Shown here: piece by piece, positions 1-5,610 of the stretch
Numbering within the stretch: the stretch's first letter is position 1
Layout: every line of letters begins with the position of its first letter
Source of the DNA: Opitutia bacterium
GTDB taxonomy: Bacteria > Verrucomicrobiota > Verrucomicrobiae > Opitutales > UBA953
Assembly: GCA_947488485.1 (NCBI GenBank)
Contig: CANKZO010000093.1
Span: forward strand, 1 to 8,464
Direction: 5' to 3'
DNA length: 8,464 nt
Position numbers and translations under genes: made by a program
The notes under the pieces: generated by a model
Databases searched by the model: none
Told to the model about the DNA's origin: nothing
Seen by the model: the letters and a program-made list of their open reading frames with translations, nothing else

Positions 1-549
1 GAAGATCGCGTAGAAGGTCAGGAAGCCCGTGACGCCCGCCGTGACGGTCGGGTCGAAGCCGAGGAACAGGATCGGGACCGCCGGGGCGATCTTGTCGACG
101 GCCTCGTTGACGGGATGCACGCGCACGCTGGACAGCCAGTCGAGGTCCTCGGAACTATGATGTACCGCATGGAACGGCCACCAGGCGCCGGTGTGGAAGA
201 GCCGGTGAATCCAGTAGCCGAGGAAATCCGCCAAGAGGTAGATCTCGATGGCCTGCAGCCAGACCGGTTGCGCGGCGACCGGGCCGAAGCCATGGTATTG
301 CTGCGCTTTGAGCTCCGGCCCGGTCGTCACGCCTGCGATGACCAAGACGATGAACGGCGCGATGAACAGGACCCTCGAGGCCTGCTTGAAGAAGGCGACG
401 GTGAAGAAATACGCCGTGTCGGTGAGCATGCCGGGCCGGAAGAAGCCCGGCCGGCGGCGCGCCCCCATCACGCGTTCGATGACATAAAAGACCAGGCCCA
501 CGAGAAGGAGCCCCTTGAGGTGCTTCTCCGCGTGGGCCAGGAGTTCCAT
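1..549 (-). CDS. Fatty acid hydroxylase / sterol desaturase family membrane protein (partial, C-terminus beyond left edge)
   Basis: The frame is open from an ATG at 549 to the window edge, giving 183 residues and no stop. Hydrophobic stretches lie at about residues 11-28, 57-75, 97-114 and 154-183. Histidine clusters typical of the di-iron fatty acid hydroxylase superfamily are visible: HRLFH (115-119) and HAVHH (127-131), followed by the R-x-HP-x-NE element (143-149). The last histidine cluster expected in this family would lie past the edge. Family members are integral membrane enzymes that use O2 and two irons to hydroxylate or desaturate lipids; the substrate cannot be read from the sequence. 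The start lies 9 nt after the stop of the DUF1080 gene, so the two are probably one transcript. The region before the ATG has only a weak, distant GAGAAG, which suits translational coupling. The family call is firm; the substrate is unknown. Confidence 0.9.
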   Translation of the reverse strand, partial: MELLAHAEKHLKGLLLVGLVFYVIERVMGARRRPGFFRPGMLTDTAYFFTVAFFKQASRVLFIAPFIVLVIAGVTTGPELKAQQYHGFGPVAAQPVWLQAIEIYLLADFLGYWIHRLFHTGAWWPFHAVHHSSEDLDWLSSVRVHPVNEAVDKIAPAVPILFLGFDPTVTAGVTGFLTFYAIF

Positions 550-558
550 GCCGGTCGC

Positions 559-1356
559 TTACTTCTTCTCGACGATCCACATGTTGCGGAACTCGACGGC
601 GTCGCCGTGCCACTGCAGGCCGAGCGGGAGCTTGTCCGCATGCTTCGCGTAAGGGGGATTCTTCTTATGGCTGCTCGGGCCGATGTATTCGGTGCCGTCC
701 TGGACCTTGACGCCGTTCATGACGACGGTGATGCGGGTCTTGCTGGCGACGGAGCCGTCGGCGTTGAAGCGCGGAGCGGTGAACTCGATGTCGTAGCTGT
801 TCCAGCTGCGGGACGGCAGGCAGGCGTTGAAGGCCGGGGGCTGCTGGCCGTAGATCGCGGCGGTCATGCCGTCGGCGTAGGTCTCGGTCTTGGAGCAATC
901 GAGGACCTGGAGCTCGTAGGTCTTCATGAAGAAGATACCGCTGTTCGAGTTGCCCTGGCTCTTCTTCTTGGGGTCGGTGTCGTAACCGGCGGCGGAGCGC
1001 CATTCGACGTGGAGAGTGACATCGCCGAAGGTGCGCTTGGTGCGGATGCCGTTGGTGCGGGCGGTCATCACGCCGTCCTTGATCTCCCAGGTCACCGGGA
1101 CCTTGAGCTTGGCGCTGGGATTGGCGTCCGGCTCCCATTCGCCGGCGGAGTCGGCACCGCCGACCAGAACGATGGCACCGGCCGGAGCCGGGGCTTCGTT
1201 GCACTTCAGCTTCGAAGCGTCGGCCCGGGGCGGCTGCGGGCGAGCCGAGTCATGGACGCGCCACTGGGTGCCGGGGATGAAAGGGGTGTCGGTGTAGCCT
1301 TCGGCGGCGACCAGGCCGCTGGCGGCCACGAGGGAGAGCAAGGAAGCGAGACGCAT
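559..1356 (-). CDS. Secreted DUF1080 / 3-keto-disaccharide hydrolase domain protein
   Basis: This is a 265-residue protein. Residues 1-18 look like a Sec signal peptide: basic start MRLAS, hydrophobic core, probable cleavage after VAA-18. The DUF1080 domain fills about 63-263, with the family's recognisable landmarks: W90 and DG94-95, TK107-108, EWR118-120, GNSNSGIF135-142, YELQVLD147-153, AIYG167-170, PP173-174, WN185-186 then YDI, LQWHG247-251 and FRNMW256-260. Family members are lectin-like beta-sandwich proteins; some hydrolyse 3-keto-glycosides, and they are abundant in Verrucomicrobiota and Planctomycetota. Three cysteines (52, 154, 179) would be periplasmic or extracellular. The reading frame extends upstream to 1482, but that part is a PTPTPTP-rich translation of the intergenic GGGGTA tract, so I place the start at the signal peptide. 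There is no Shine-Dalgarno sequence; the leader is pyrimidine-rich. Sugar substrate and enzymatic activity are inferred from family only. Confidence 0.92.
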   Translation of the reverse strand: MRLASLLSLVAASGLVAAEGYTDTPFIPGTQWRVHDSARPQPPRADASKLKCNEAPAPAGAIVLVGGADSAGEWEPDANPSAKLKVPVTWEIKDGVMTARTNGIRTKRTFGDVTLHVEWRSAAGYDTDPKKKSQGNSNSGIFFMKTYELQVLDCSKTETYADGMTAAIYGQQPPAFNACLPSRSWNSYDIEFTAPRFNADGSVASKTRITVVMNGVKVQDGTEYIGPSSHKKNPPYAKHADKLPLGLQWHGDAVEFRNMWIVEKK

Positions 1357-1360
1357 GGGA

Positions 1361-1447
1361 GGTAGGGGTGGAGACAGGCTGGAGAGACGGAGGTTCAACG
1401 GAAAGGGGAAACCTACACAAGGGGTAGGGGTAGGGGTGGGGGCAGGG
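1361..1447. repeat. GGGGTA low-complexity tract, left arm; predicted G-quadruplex on + strand
   Basis: Positions 1421-1447 read as repeated GGGGTA units, then GGGGTGGGGG and CAGGG: at least four runs of four or more G with 1-2 nt loops, the canonical G-quadruplex pattern. A related short copy, GGTAGGGGTGG, lies at 1361-1371. Positions 1421-1440 are a perfect 20-nt inverted match to 1557-1576. The tract lies in the presumed leader or promoter of the DUF1080 gene, with the G-rich strand as that gene's template strand. Whether it folds, or has any function, cannot be told from sequence alone. Confidence 0.8.
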
Positions 1448-1457
1448 ATAGTCATCA

Positions 1458-1520
1458 GGTAGGGTTGAGCGCCCTCGCTCAACCGAGCGGCTGACCAAGG
1501 GTGGTCAGCCCTACCCTACC
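1458..1520. repeat. REP/REPIN-like pair of head-to-head 27-bp hairpin units
   Basis: Unit 1 (1458-1484, + strand) is GGTAGGG, stem TTGAGCG, loop CCCT, stem CGCTCAA, then CC. Unit 2 (1489-1515, - strand) is GGTAGGG, stem CTGACCA, loop CCCT, stem TGGTCAG, then CC. The units have the same length and are separated by 4 nt (GAGC). In each, the last two G of the foot pair with the closing CC to make a 9-bp stem. A further CCCTA is duplicated beyond unit 2 (to 1520). The 5' GTAG at the hairpin foot and the inverted pairing are the known layout of REP sequences and REPINs, which are mobilised by RAYT (TnpA_REP) transposases. No RAYT gene lies in the window. Assignment to that class is inference from architecture. 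Confidence 0.7.
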
Positions 1521-1556
1521 CCAGTTTCGGGGCATTTTCCTTCATTCTAGCCCTTT

Positions 1557-1590
1557 CCCACCCCTACCCCTACCCCTGCCCCTACCCCTA
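1557..1590. repeat. CCCCTA tract, right arm; predicted G-quadruplex on - strand
   Basis: This is a run of CCCCTA-type units (CCCA, then five C4 runs separated by TA or TG). On the minus strand it has six G runs with 1-2 nt loops, so it meets the G-quadruplex pattern. Its first 20 nt (1557-1576) are the exact reverse complement of 1421-1440, so the two tracts form inverted arms around the hairpin pair. It lies 42 nt before the accA start, inside a pyrimidine-rich leader without a Shine-Dalgarno sequence. It may be a simple-sequence expansion, a regulatory element, or the ends of a mobile repeat. Confidence 0.75.
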
Positions 1591-1631
1591 TTCCATTGCC
1601 CTAGCCTGCCCCATTCTCCAACTTACGGCCC

Positions 1632-2600
1632 ATGTCCGCGCCCAAGGCCCGCTTCACCCTCGAATTCGAAAAGCCCCTCCGGGAGCTCGAGGACAAGATC
1701 AACTCCCTCCGCGCCTCCTCCGAGACCGCCGGGATGGACGTCTCCAAGGAGGTCAAGTCCCTCGAGGCCAAGATGGAGCAGACCCGCCGGGAGGTCTACG
1801 GCAACCTGAACCCCTGGCAGCGCGTGCAGCTGGCCCGCCACCCCCGCCGCCCCTACTCCCTGGACTACATCGGCATGCTGTTCGATGACTTCCAGGAGCT
1901 GCATGGCGACCGCCTGTATATGGATGATGAGTCCACGGTCGGCGGCACGGCGTTCTTCGAAGGTCGCCCGGTCATGGTCATCGGCCAGCAGAAGGGCCGC
2001 GACACGAAGGAGAATCTCCGCCGCAATTTCGGCTGCCCGAATCCCGAAGGCTACCGCAAGGCTCTTCGCCTGATGAAGATGGCCCACACCTTCGGCCTGC
2101 CGATCATCACCCTCGTCGACACCCCCGGCGCCTTCCCCGGCATCGGTTCCGAAGAGCGCCACGTCGCCGAAGCCATCGCCGTCAATCTCCGCGAGATGAG
2201 CCAGTTCGGCGTGCCGATCATCACCTTCGTCATCGGCGAAGGCGGCTCCGGCGGCGCCCTCGGCATCGCCGTCTCGAACAAGGTCTACATCCTCGAGAAC
2301 GCCTACTACTCCGTCATCTCGCCCGAAGGTTGCGCCGCGATCCTCTTCAAGGACCGCGCCCACGCCCCGAAGGCCGCCGAAGCCCTGCGCCTCGACGCTC
2401 CCAATCTCCTCAAGCTCGGCGTCGTCGACGGCGTCGTGAAGGAACCGCTCGGCGGCGCCCAGGAAGACCCGGCCGCCACGGGTTCCGCCATCCGCAAGAC
2501 CCTGCGCGACTCGCTCGCCGACCTCTCGAAGGCCTCGCCCGAGAAGCTGATCGCGATGCGTTACGCGAAGTTCCGCGCGATGGGCGTCTTCTCGGAATAA
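1632..2600 (+). CDS. accA: Acetyl-CoA carboxylase carboxyltransferase, alpha subunit
   Basis: This 322-residue protein is close to the usual AccA length of about 320. AccA pairs with AccD in the cytoplasm to transfer the carboxyl group from biotin on AccB to acetyl-CoA, giving malonyl-CoA, the first committed step of fatty acid synthesis. The N-terminal helical part (about 8-60) is followed by the crotonase-like carboxyltransferase core. Diagnostic stretches are ARHPRRP (68-74), HGDR (91-94), GGTAFFEGRPVMVIGQQKG (104-122), VDTPGAFPGIGSEER (162-176), GEGGSGGALG (202-211) and YSVISPEGCAAIL (226-238). The ATG at 1632 starts just before the conserved N-terminal helix. No Shine-Dalgarno sequence is visible; the leader is C/T-rich. 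The gene stands alone, divergent from the DUF1080 operon and ending in a strong terminator. Identification is secure. Confidence 0.98.
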   Translation: MSAPKARFTLEFEKPLRELEDKINSLRASSETAGMDVSKEVKSLEAKMEQTRREVYGNLNPWQRVQLARHPRRPYSLDYIGMLFDDFQELHGDRLYMDDESTVGGTAFFEGRPVMVIGQQKGRDTKENLRRNFGCPNPEGYRKALRLMKMAHTFGLPIITLVDTPGAFPGIGSEERHVAEAIAVNLREMSQFGVPIITFVIGEGGSGGALGIAVSNKVYILENAYYSVISPEGCAAILFKDRAHAPKAAEALRLDAPNLLKLGVVDGVVKEPLGGAQEDPAATGSAIRKTLRDSLADLSKASPEKLIAMRYAKFRAMGVFSE

Positions 2601-2621
2601 GCCGTCCCGGAAGGGCCAAAC

Positions 2622-2651
2622 AAAAGGGGCGCCGATCGGCGCCCCTTTTTT
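2622..2651. terminator. Bidirectional intrinsic terminator
   Basis: A perfect 20-bp palindrome, GGGGCGCC-GATC-GGCGCCCC (2626-2645), is preceded by AAAA (2622-2625) and followed by TTTTTT (2646-2651). On the plus strand this is a textbook rho-independent terminator 25 nt after the accA stop. On the minus strand the same hairpin ends in TTTT, 27 nt past the J-like pseudopilin stop, so it can also close the convergent operon, probably less efficiently. Confidence 0.92.
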
Positions 2652-2672
2652 ATCACGCGTCTGCTCGCAGGC

Positions 2673-3959
2673 TCAGCCGCCGTTCGCCAACACGCGGACG
2701 TAACGGGTGAAGTTACGGCCATGCTGGAAGACGATGCGACGGAAGTCGGCGGGATCGGCGAGCGTGGATTGACCGCGGAGCTCCTGGAGACCGCGGAGTT
2801 CCTTGGAACCCTCGGGCGTCAGCAGGGTGAGCGAGATCTCCACGCCGCGCACGGTGTACGGCATGTAAGGCAGCGGAGCGACGCCGACCGGCGCGCCGAC
2901 CGTTAGGTTATCCGGGTAGAGACGGTTCGAGTAGACGCGGAGACGGCCGAGGAACAAGTCCTGGGGATGCACGGCGGCGGCCGTCGGCATGGCGACCGCG
3001 GCCGGAGCGACGGCGGTGGCGTAACGGAGGGAAGCCGTCGGGATCGTCGCGGCGGCGGTGCCGGTCTTGAAGGCCACACCGTAGCCGCCGACGGCGGCGT
3101 TGGCGCCATTGCGGGACGTGTCGGCCGCGACGGCGAAGACCGGGCGGAGCACCGAGTCGACGCGACCGAGCGGATCGCGCAAAGTGGCCGGAGCCACGAC
3201 CGCGGCGGGCAGCGAAGAGCTGCACCAGAGGGTCAGGTTCATCGCGACGACGTTCGAGGCGATGAAGTTCTGCTCGTCGAGCGTCCAGCAACCAGGCGTC
3301 GCGTCGAGCAGAGTCTTCGGGCGCGGACCGCTGGCGCCGGCGAGCGGGGCGTATTCATGGACGGTGCGGGCGGCGCCCGACCAATAATTCCAAGGCGAGG
3401 TCGGCACGGCGTTCGTGCCGTCCATGATGATCTTCAGGCCTTCGTTGAAGGTGTTCTCCGGGTCGACGACGGTGCGGTAGACGCCATAGACCTGCTGGAT
3501 CCTTTCACCCGGCATGTCGAAGGGCGAGCGATGACCGATACGATAGGCCACGGCGCAGACGTCGCCGCGGAGCTGACGGCGTCCGGCTGCCTCGGAAGAC
3601 CAGCGCGGGCGGTCCGCGGGGGTCGAGAAGAGCATCACGATCGGCTGGTCGACGCGGTGCACGTTGCCGACGGCGGCCGGCGAGCCGGCCGGGGCGCCGT
3701 TGCCGCCGGGAATGACGATCTCCATCCAGCAACGACCGTCGGCGCGGAGCACGGCGGTCGAGAAGTCGTTCTCCATGGCGTCCAGGACGCCGCGCGCTTC
3801 GGACTGCGTGGAAAGATCCGCGACCGCGCGGTCATAGACACGCATGGTGTCGGCCGCGATGGTCACGACGGTCAGGACGATCACCACCATGATGGCGGTG
3901 GATACCATGACCTCGAGGAGGGTGAAGCCGGCGCGAAGGCCGTGGGCGAGCTTGCTCAT
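2673..3959 (-). CDS. J-type pseudopilin-like protein (resembles Verru_Chthon cassette protein C)
   Basis: This 428-residue protein has a prepilin leader of 11 residues (MSKLAHGLRAG), then FTLLEVMVSTAIM. Cleavage is expected after G11, with the conserved glutamate at mature position 5 and a hydrophobic helix to about residue 36. A basic/acidic helix follows (about 40-75, with SEARGVLDAMENDFSTAV), the pattern seen in GspJ-like minor pseudopilins, where this stretch leads into the globular domain. The rest (about 75-428) I do not recognise; it is about twice the size of an ordinary GspJ. It has four cysteines (77, 135, 224, 246) that could form disulfides in the periplasm, and a small ELRG-LQ-ELRG repeat (387-395). 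The start overlaps the stop of the preceding gene as ATGA, with no Shine-Dalgarno sequence, so translation is likely coupled. It is the last gene before the terminator. Role inferred: a minor subunit of a pseudopilus-like assembly. Confidence 0.85.
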   Translation of the reverse strand: MSKLAHGLRAGFTLLEVMVSTAIMVVIVLTVVTIAADTMRVYDRAVADLSTQSEARGVLDAMENDFSTAVLRADGRCWMEIVIPGGNGAPAGSPAAVGNVHRVDQPIVMLFSTPADRPRWSSEAAGRRQLRGDVCAVAYRIGHRSPFDMPGERIQQVYGVYRTVVDPENTFNEGLKIIMDGTNAVPTSPWNYWSGAARTVHEYAPLAGASGPRPKTLLDATPGCWTLDEQNFIASNVVAMNLTLWCSSSLPAAVVAPATLRDPLGRVDSVLRPVFAVAADTSRNGANAAVGGYGVAFKTGTAAATIPTASLRYATAVAPAAVAMPTAAAVHPQDLFLGRLRVYSNRLYPDNLTVGAPVGVAPLPYMPYTVRGVEISLTLLTPEGSKELRGLQELRGQSTLADPADFRRIVFQHGRNFTRYVRVLANGG

Positions 3960-4783
3960 CGGCTGATGACGATATTCTGCACGAGCAGAGGGGTGACGGA
4001 GTTGTCTTTGAACACGGCGGAGTCGACGTAGTCGTGGGGGAAGAATTCCGCGACGACCGGCAGATAGGCCAGCGGGTAGAGGTTGGGATCGGTCGGCAGG
4101 CTGGAAGTGCCGGGGACGAAGCGGGTGACGTCGGGCTCGCCGGTGGTGGCGTTGATCTGGAAACGCTGGCCGTTCAGGAGCTTCGAGAGCGACAGACGGA
4201 CGCGCATCGGCGTGCCGACGACATTACGGGCGGAGGCGCCGAGGGCGGTGAAGTTGTCGCCGTTACGTTTGGCGGTGGCGACCTCCATGACGGAGGGGTT
4301 CGCGGAGAGCGCGTAGGCCGTGCCATTGAAGTCACTGGTCGCGGAGACGACCTTGCGCTCGTAGACATAAAGCCAGACCGCGTTGGCCGTGGAGTTATCC
4401 TTGGCGTTGCAGAGCAGGCGGTAGACGAGATCGAAGTTCGAGGCCGGCTGGGTCGTGGCGTTCGGATCCAGAGGAGGCGTGAACAAAGCCGAAGCCTGAT
4501 GCAGGTATTCGCTGTTGAGGACCACGCCGGTGGTGTCGCCACTCTGGTGGACGATGATGGAGCGGGGGTTATCGAGGGCCGCGACGAGCCGGGTGACGCC
4601 GGAGAGCGCGCGGTTGGTCTGCATGATGTCGTCCACCTGCTGGAAGGTGGAACCGAGGATGCCGACGAGGGAGAGGATCGCGACGCCGACGATGCCGATG
4701 GCGAGGGTGACCTCGACCAACGAGAAGCCGCGACGGGCGGACGGAGTTTGACGGAAGGAATTCATCTTCAGGAAGGAGTTCAT
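3956..4783 (-). CDS. I-type pseudopilin-like protein (resembles Verru_Chthon cassette protein B)
   Basis: The 275-residue product has a basic leader ending ARRG (residue 19), then FSLVEVTLAIGIVGVAILSL, the class III (prepilin) signal and membrane helix. The FSLVEVTLAIGIV wording is typical of GspI-like and Verru_Chthon B-like proteins. The remaining 230 or so residues are soluble, unrecognised, and roughly twice the usual GspI size. I chose the ATG at 4783 because it overlaps the previous stop as ATGA and has GGAG about 10 nt upstream. A second in-frame ATG at 4765 lies in a near-exact 15-nt duplication and would give a leader six residues shorter. The frame stays open upstream to 4990, but that part is an arginine/proline-rich shadow of the preceding gene. 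The 3' end overlaps the next start (ATGA). Family-level function is inferred; the substrate is unknown. Confidence 0.85.
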   Translation of the reverse strand: MNSFLKMNSFRQTPSARRGFSLVEVTLAIGIVGVAILSLVGILGSTFQQVDDIMQTNRALSGVTRLVAALDNPRSIIVHQSGDTTGVVLNSEYLHQASALFTPPLDPNATTQPASNFDLVYRLLCNAKDNSTANAVWLYVYERKVVSATSDFNGTAYALSANPSVMEVATAKRNGDNFTALGASARNVVGTPMRVRLSLSKLLNGQRFQINATTGEPDVTRFVPGTSSLPTDPNLYPLAYLPVVAEFFPHDYVDSAVFKDNSVTPLLVQNIVISR

Positions 4784-4785
4784 CT
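4753..4785. repeat. 15-nt tandem duplication carrying the start codon of the I-like pseudopilin gene
   Basis: Positions 4753-4767 (GGAAGGAATTCATCT) and 4771-4785 (GGAAGGAGTTCATCT) match at 14 of 15 bases with an 18-nt period. On the coding (minus) strand each copy contains an in-frame ATG, giving the peptide MNSFLKMNSF and two candidate start codons. Confidence 0.85.
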
Positions 4786-5610
4786 GGCTCGCTCCATCTC
4801 CTCGGAGTCGAGGGTCATGGAGATATCGCCGTTGGGCCGCAGCATGACGGCGGCGAACTGGCTTTCGGCGGCGACGTCGATCGCCGCGCGGCCGGCGCCG
4901 GTGTTGCGGACCGTGCCGAGGGCGAGGACGAGGATGGTACGGCCGAGGTGATTCGAAGCGCCGGTGCCCTGAAGTTCGATGTAATACCACTTCTTGGGAT
5001 TGAAGTCCGTGCCCATCGCCGCGAGCGCCGTGGCCTGCGAGACCGGCGCATACGTCATGGTCGGCGGGTTGGTGGCCGGCGAATCCTGGGCGCTGCCGGT
5101 GATATTATCGGCGACCTGGCCGATGTTGCTGCGGCGGGTGCCGGAGGCGACGGCGAGCTGCATGGTGGTGCCGACGTCGGAAGCCGGCGGCACGAAGACG
5201 ACGCCCGCAGGCAGCATCTGCGCCGGCTCCGGGGAGTACCACTTATAAGGCAGCGAAGCGGTGTTGGTGATCGACGCCGGATTGGTCGCGCCGAGGTCGG
5301 TCGAGCTGACGCCGCCGACGGCGAGCACGACCTGGCGGAGATGGTTCACTTCGTCGTCCGGATCGTTGAGGATCAGCAGACGATAACGCGGAGCGTGGGT
5401 GATGCCCGTGCCGCCGGGACCGCGGTTCATGAGCGCCATCGCGCGCAGGGTGCGGATGGACGAGCCCATCATGCGCTGGCCGGCGGCCAGGCCGCCGCCA
5501 TCGCCGGCGTTCAAGCCGAGGAAGAGCGAGGAGATGAGCAGGATGATCGTGATGACGACCAGGAGCTCGATCAGCGTGAAGCCCTTGCGGGCGAGGGAAC
5601 GGGCGGACAT
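4780..5610 (-). CDS. H-type pseudopilin-like protein (possibly Verru_Chthon cassette protein D type)
   Basis: This 276-residue protein has leader MSARSLARKG (10 residues), then FTLIELLVVITIILLISSLFL: a perfect prepilin peptidase site, Glu at mature position 5, and a membrane helix. After a glycine-rich linker (GDGGG) the segment SSIRTLRAMALMNRG resembles the helix of GspH/FimT-like pseudopilins. It leads to a strand-like stretch, RYRLLILNDPDDE, of the kind seen in their beta domain. The middle (about 100-230) is long and Ala/Thr/Asn-rich. The C-terminus (FAAVMLRPNGDISM) also fits the FimT/GspH pattern of a late strand followed by a G-x-I/V turn. At 276 residues it is larger than a usual GspH (about 170). 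Its ATG overlaps the preceding stop as TAATG, and its stop overlaps the next start, so it is translationally coupled on both sides. Type assignment (H versus another minor pseudopilin) is moderate. Confidence 0.82.
   Translation of the reverse strand: MSARSLARKGFTLIELLVVITIILLISSLFLGLNAGDGGGLAAGQRMMGSSIRTLRAMALMNRGPGGTGITHAPRYRLLILNDPDDEVNHLRQVVLAVGGVSSTDLGATNPASITNTASLPYKWYSPEPAQMLPAGVVFVPPASDVGTTMQLAVASGTRRSNIGQVADNITGSAQDSPATNPPTMTYAPVSQATALAAMGTDFNPKKWYYIELQGTGASNHLGRTILVLALGTVRNTGAGRAAIDVAAESQFAAVMLRPNGDISMTLDSEEMERAR

Noticed and set aside
115..1365. 416-codon plus-strand open frame antisense to the desaturase and DUF1080 genes
   Set aside because: It spans two well-supported minus-strand genes. 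Its product is Arg/Gly/Glu/Ala-rich with no recognisable domain, as expected of a high-GC shadow frame.
1357..1482. N-terminal extension of the DUF1080 protein to 1482
   Set aside because: The extension is a proline/threonine repeat encoded by the GGGGTA tract and hairpin repeat. A normal signal peptide begins at 1356.
1521..1631. Possible sigma-70 promoter for accA
   Set aside because: Only weak partial matches with poor spacing; nothing I can support.
1623..2363. 246-codon minus-strand frame antisense to accA
   Set aside because: AccA is certain on the plus strand; the antisense product has no recognisable motif.
4784..4990. N-terminal extension of the I-like pseudopilin to 4990
   Set aside because: The extra 69 residues are Arg/Pro-rich and overlap the H-like gene. 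The prepilin leader must be short for cleavage next to the membrane helix.
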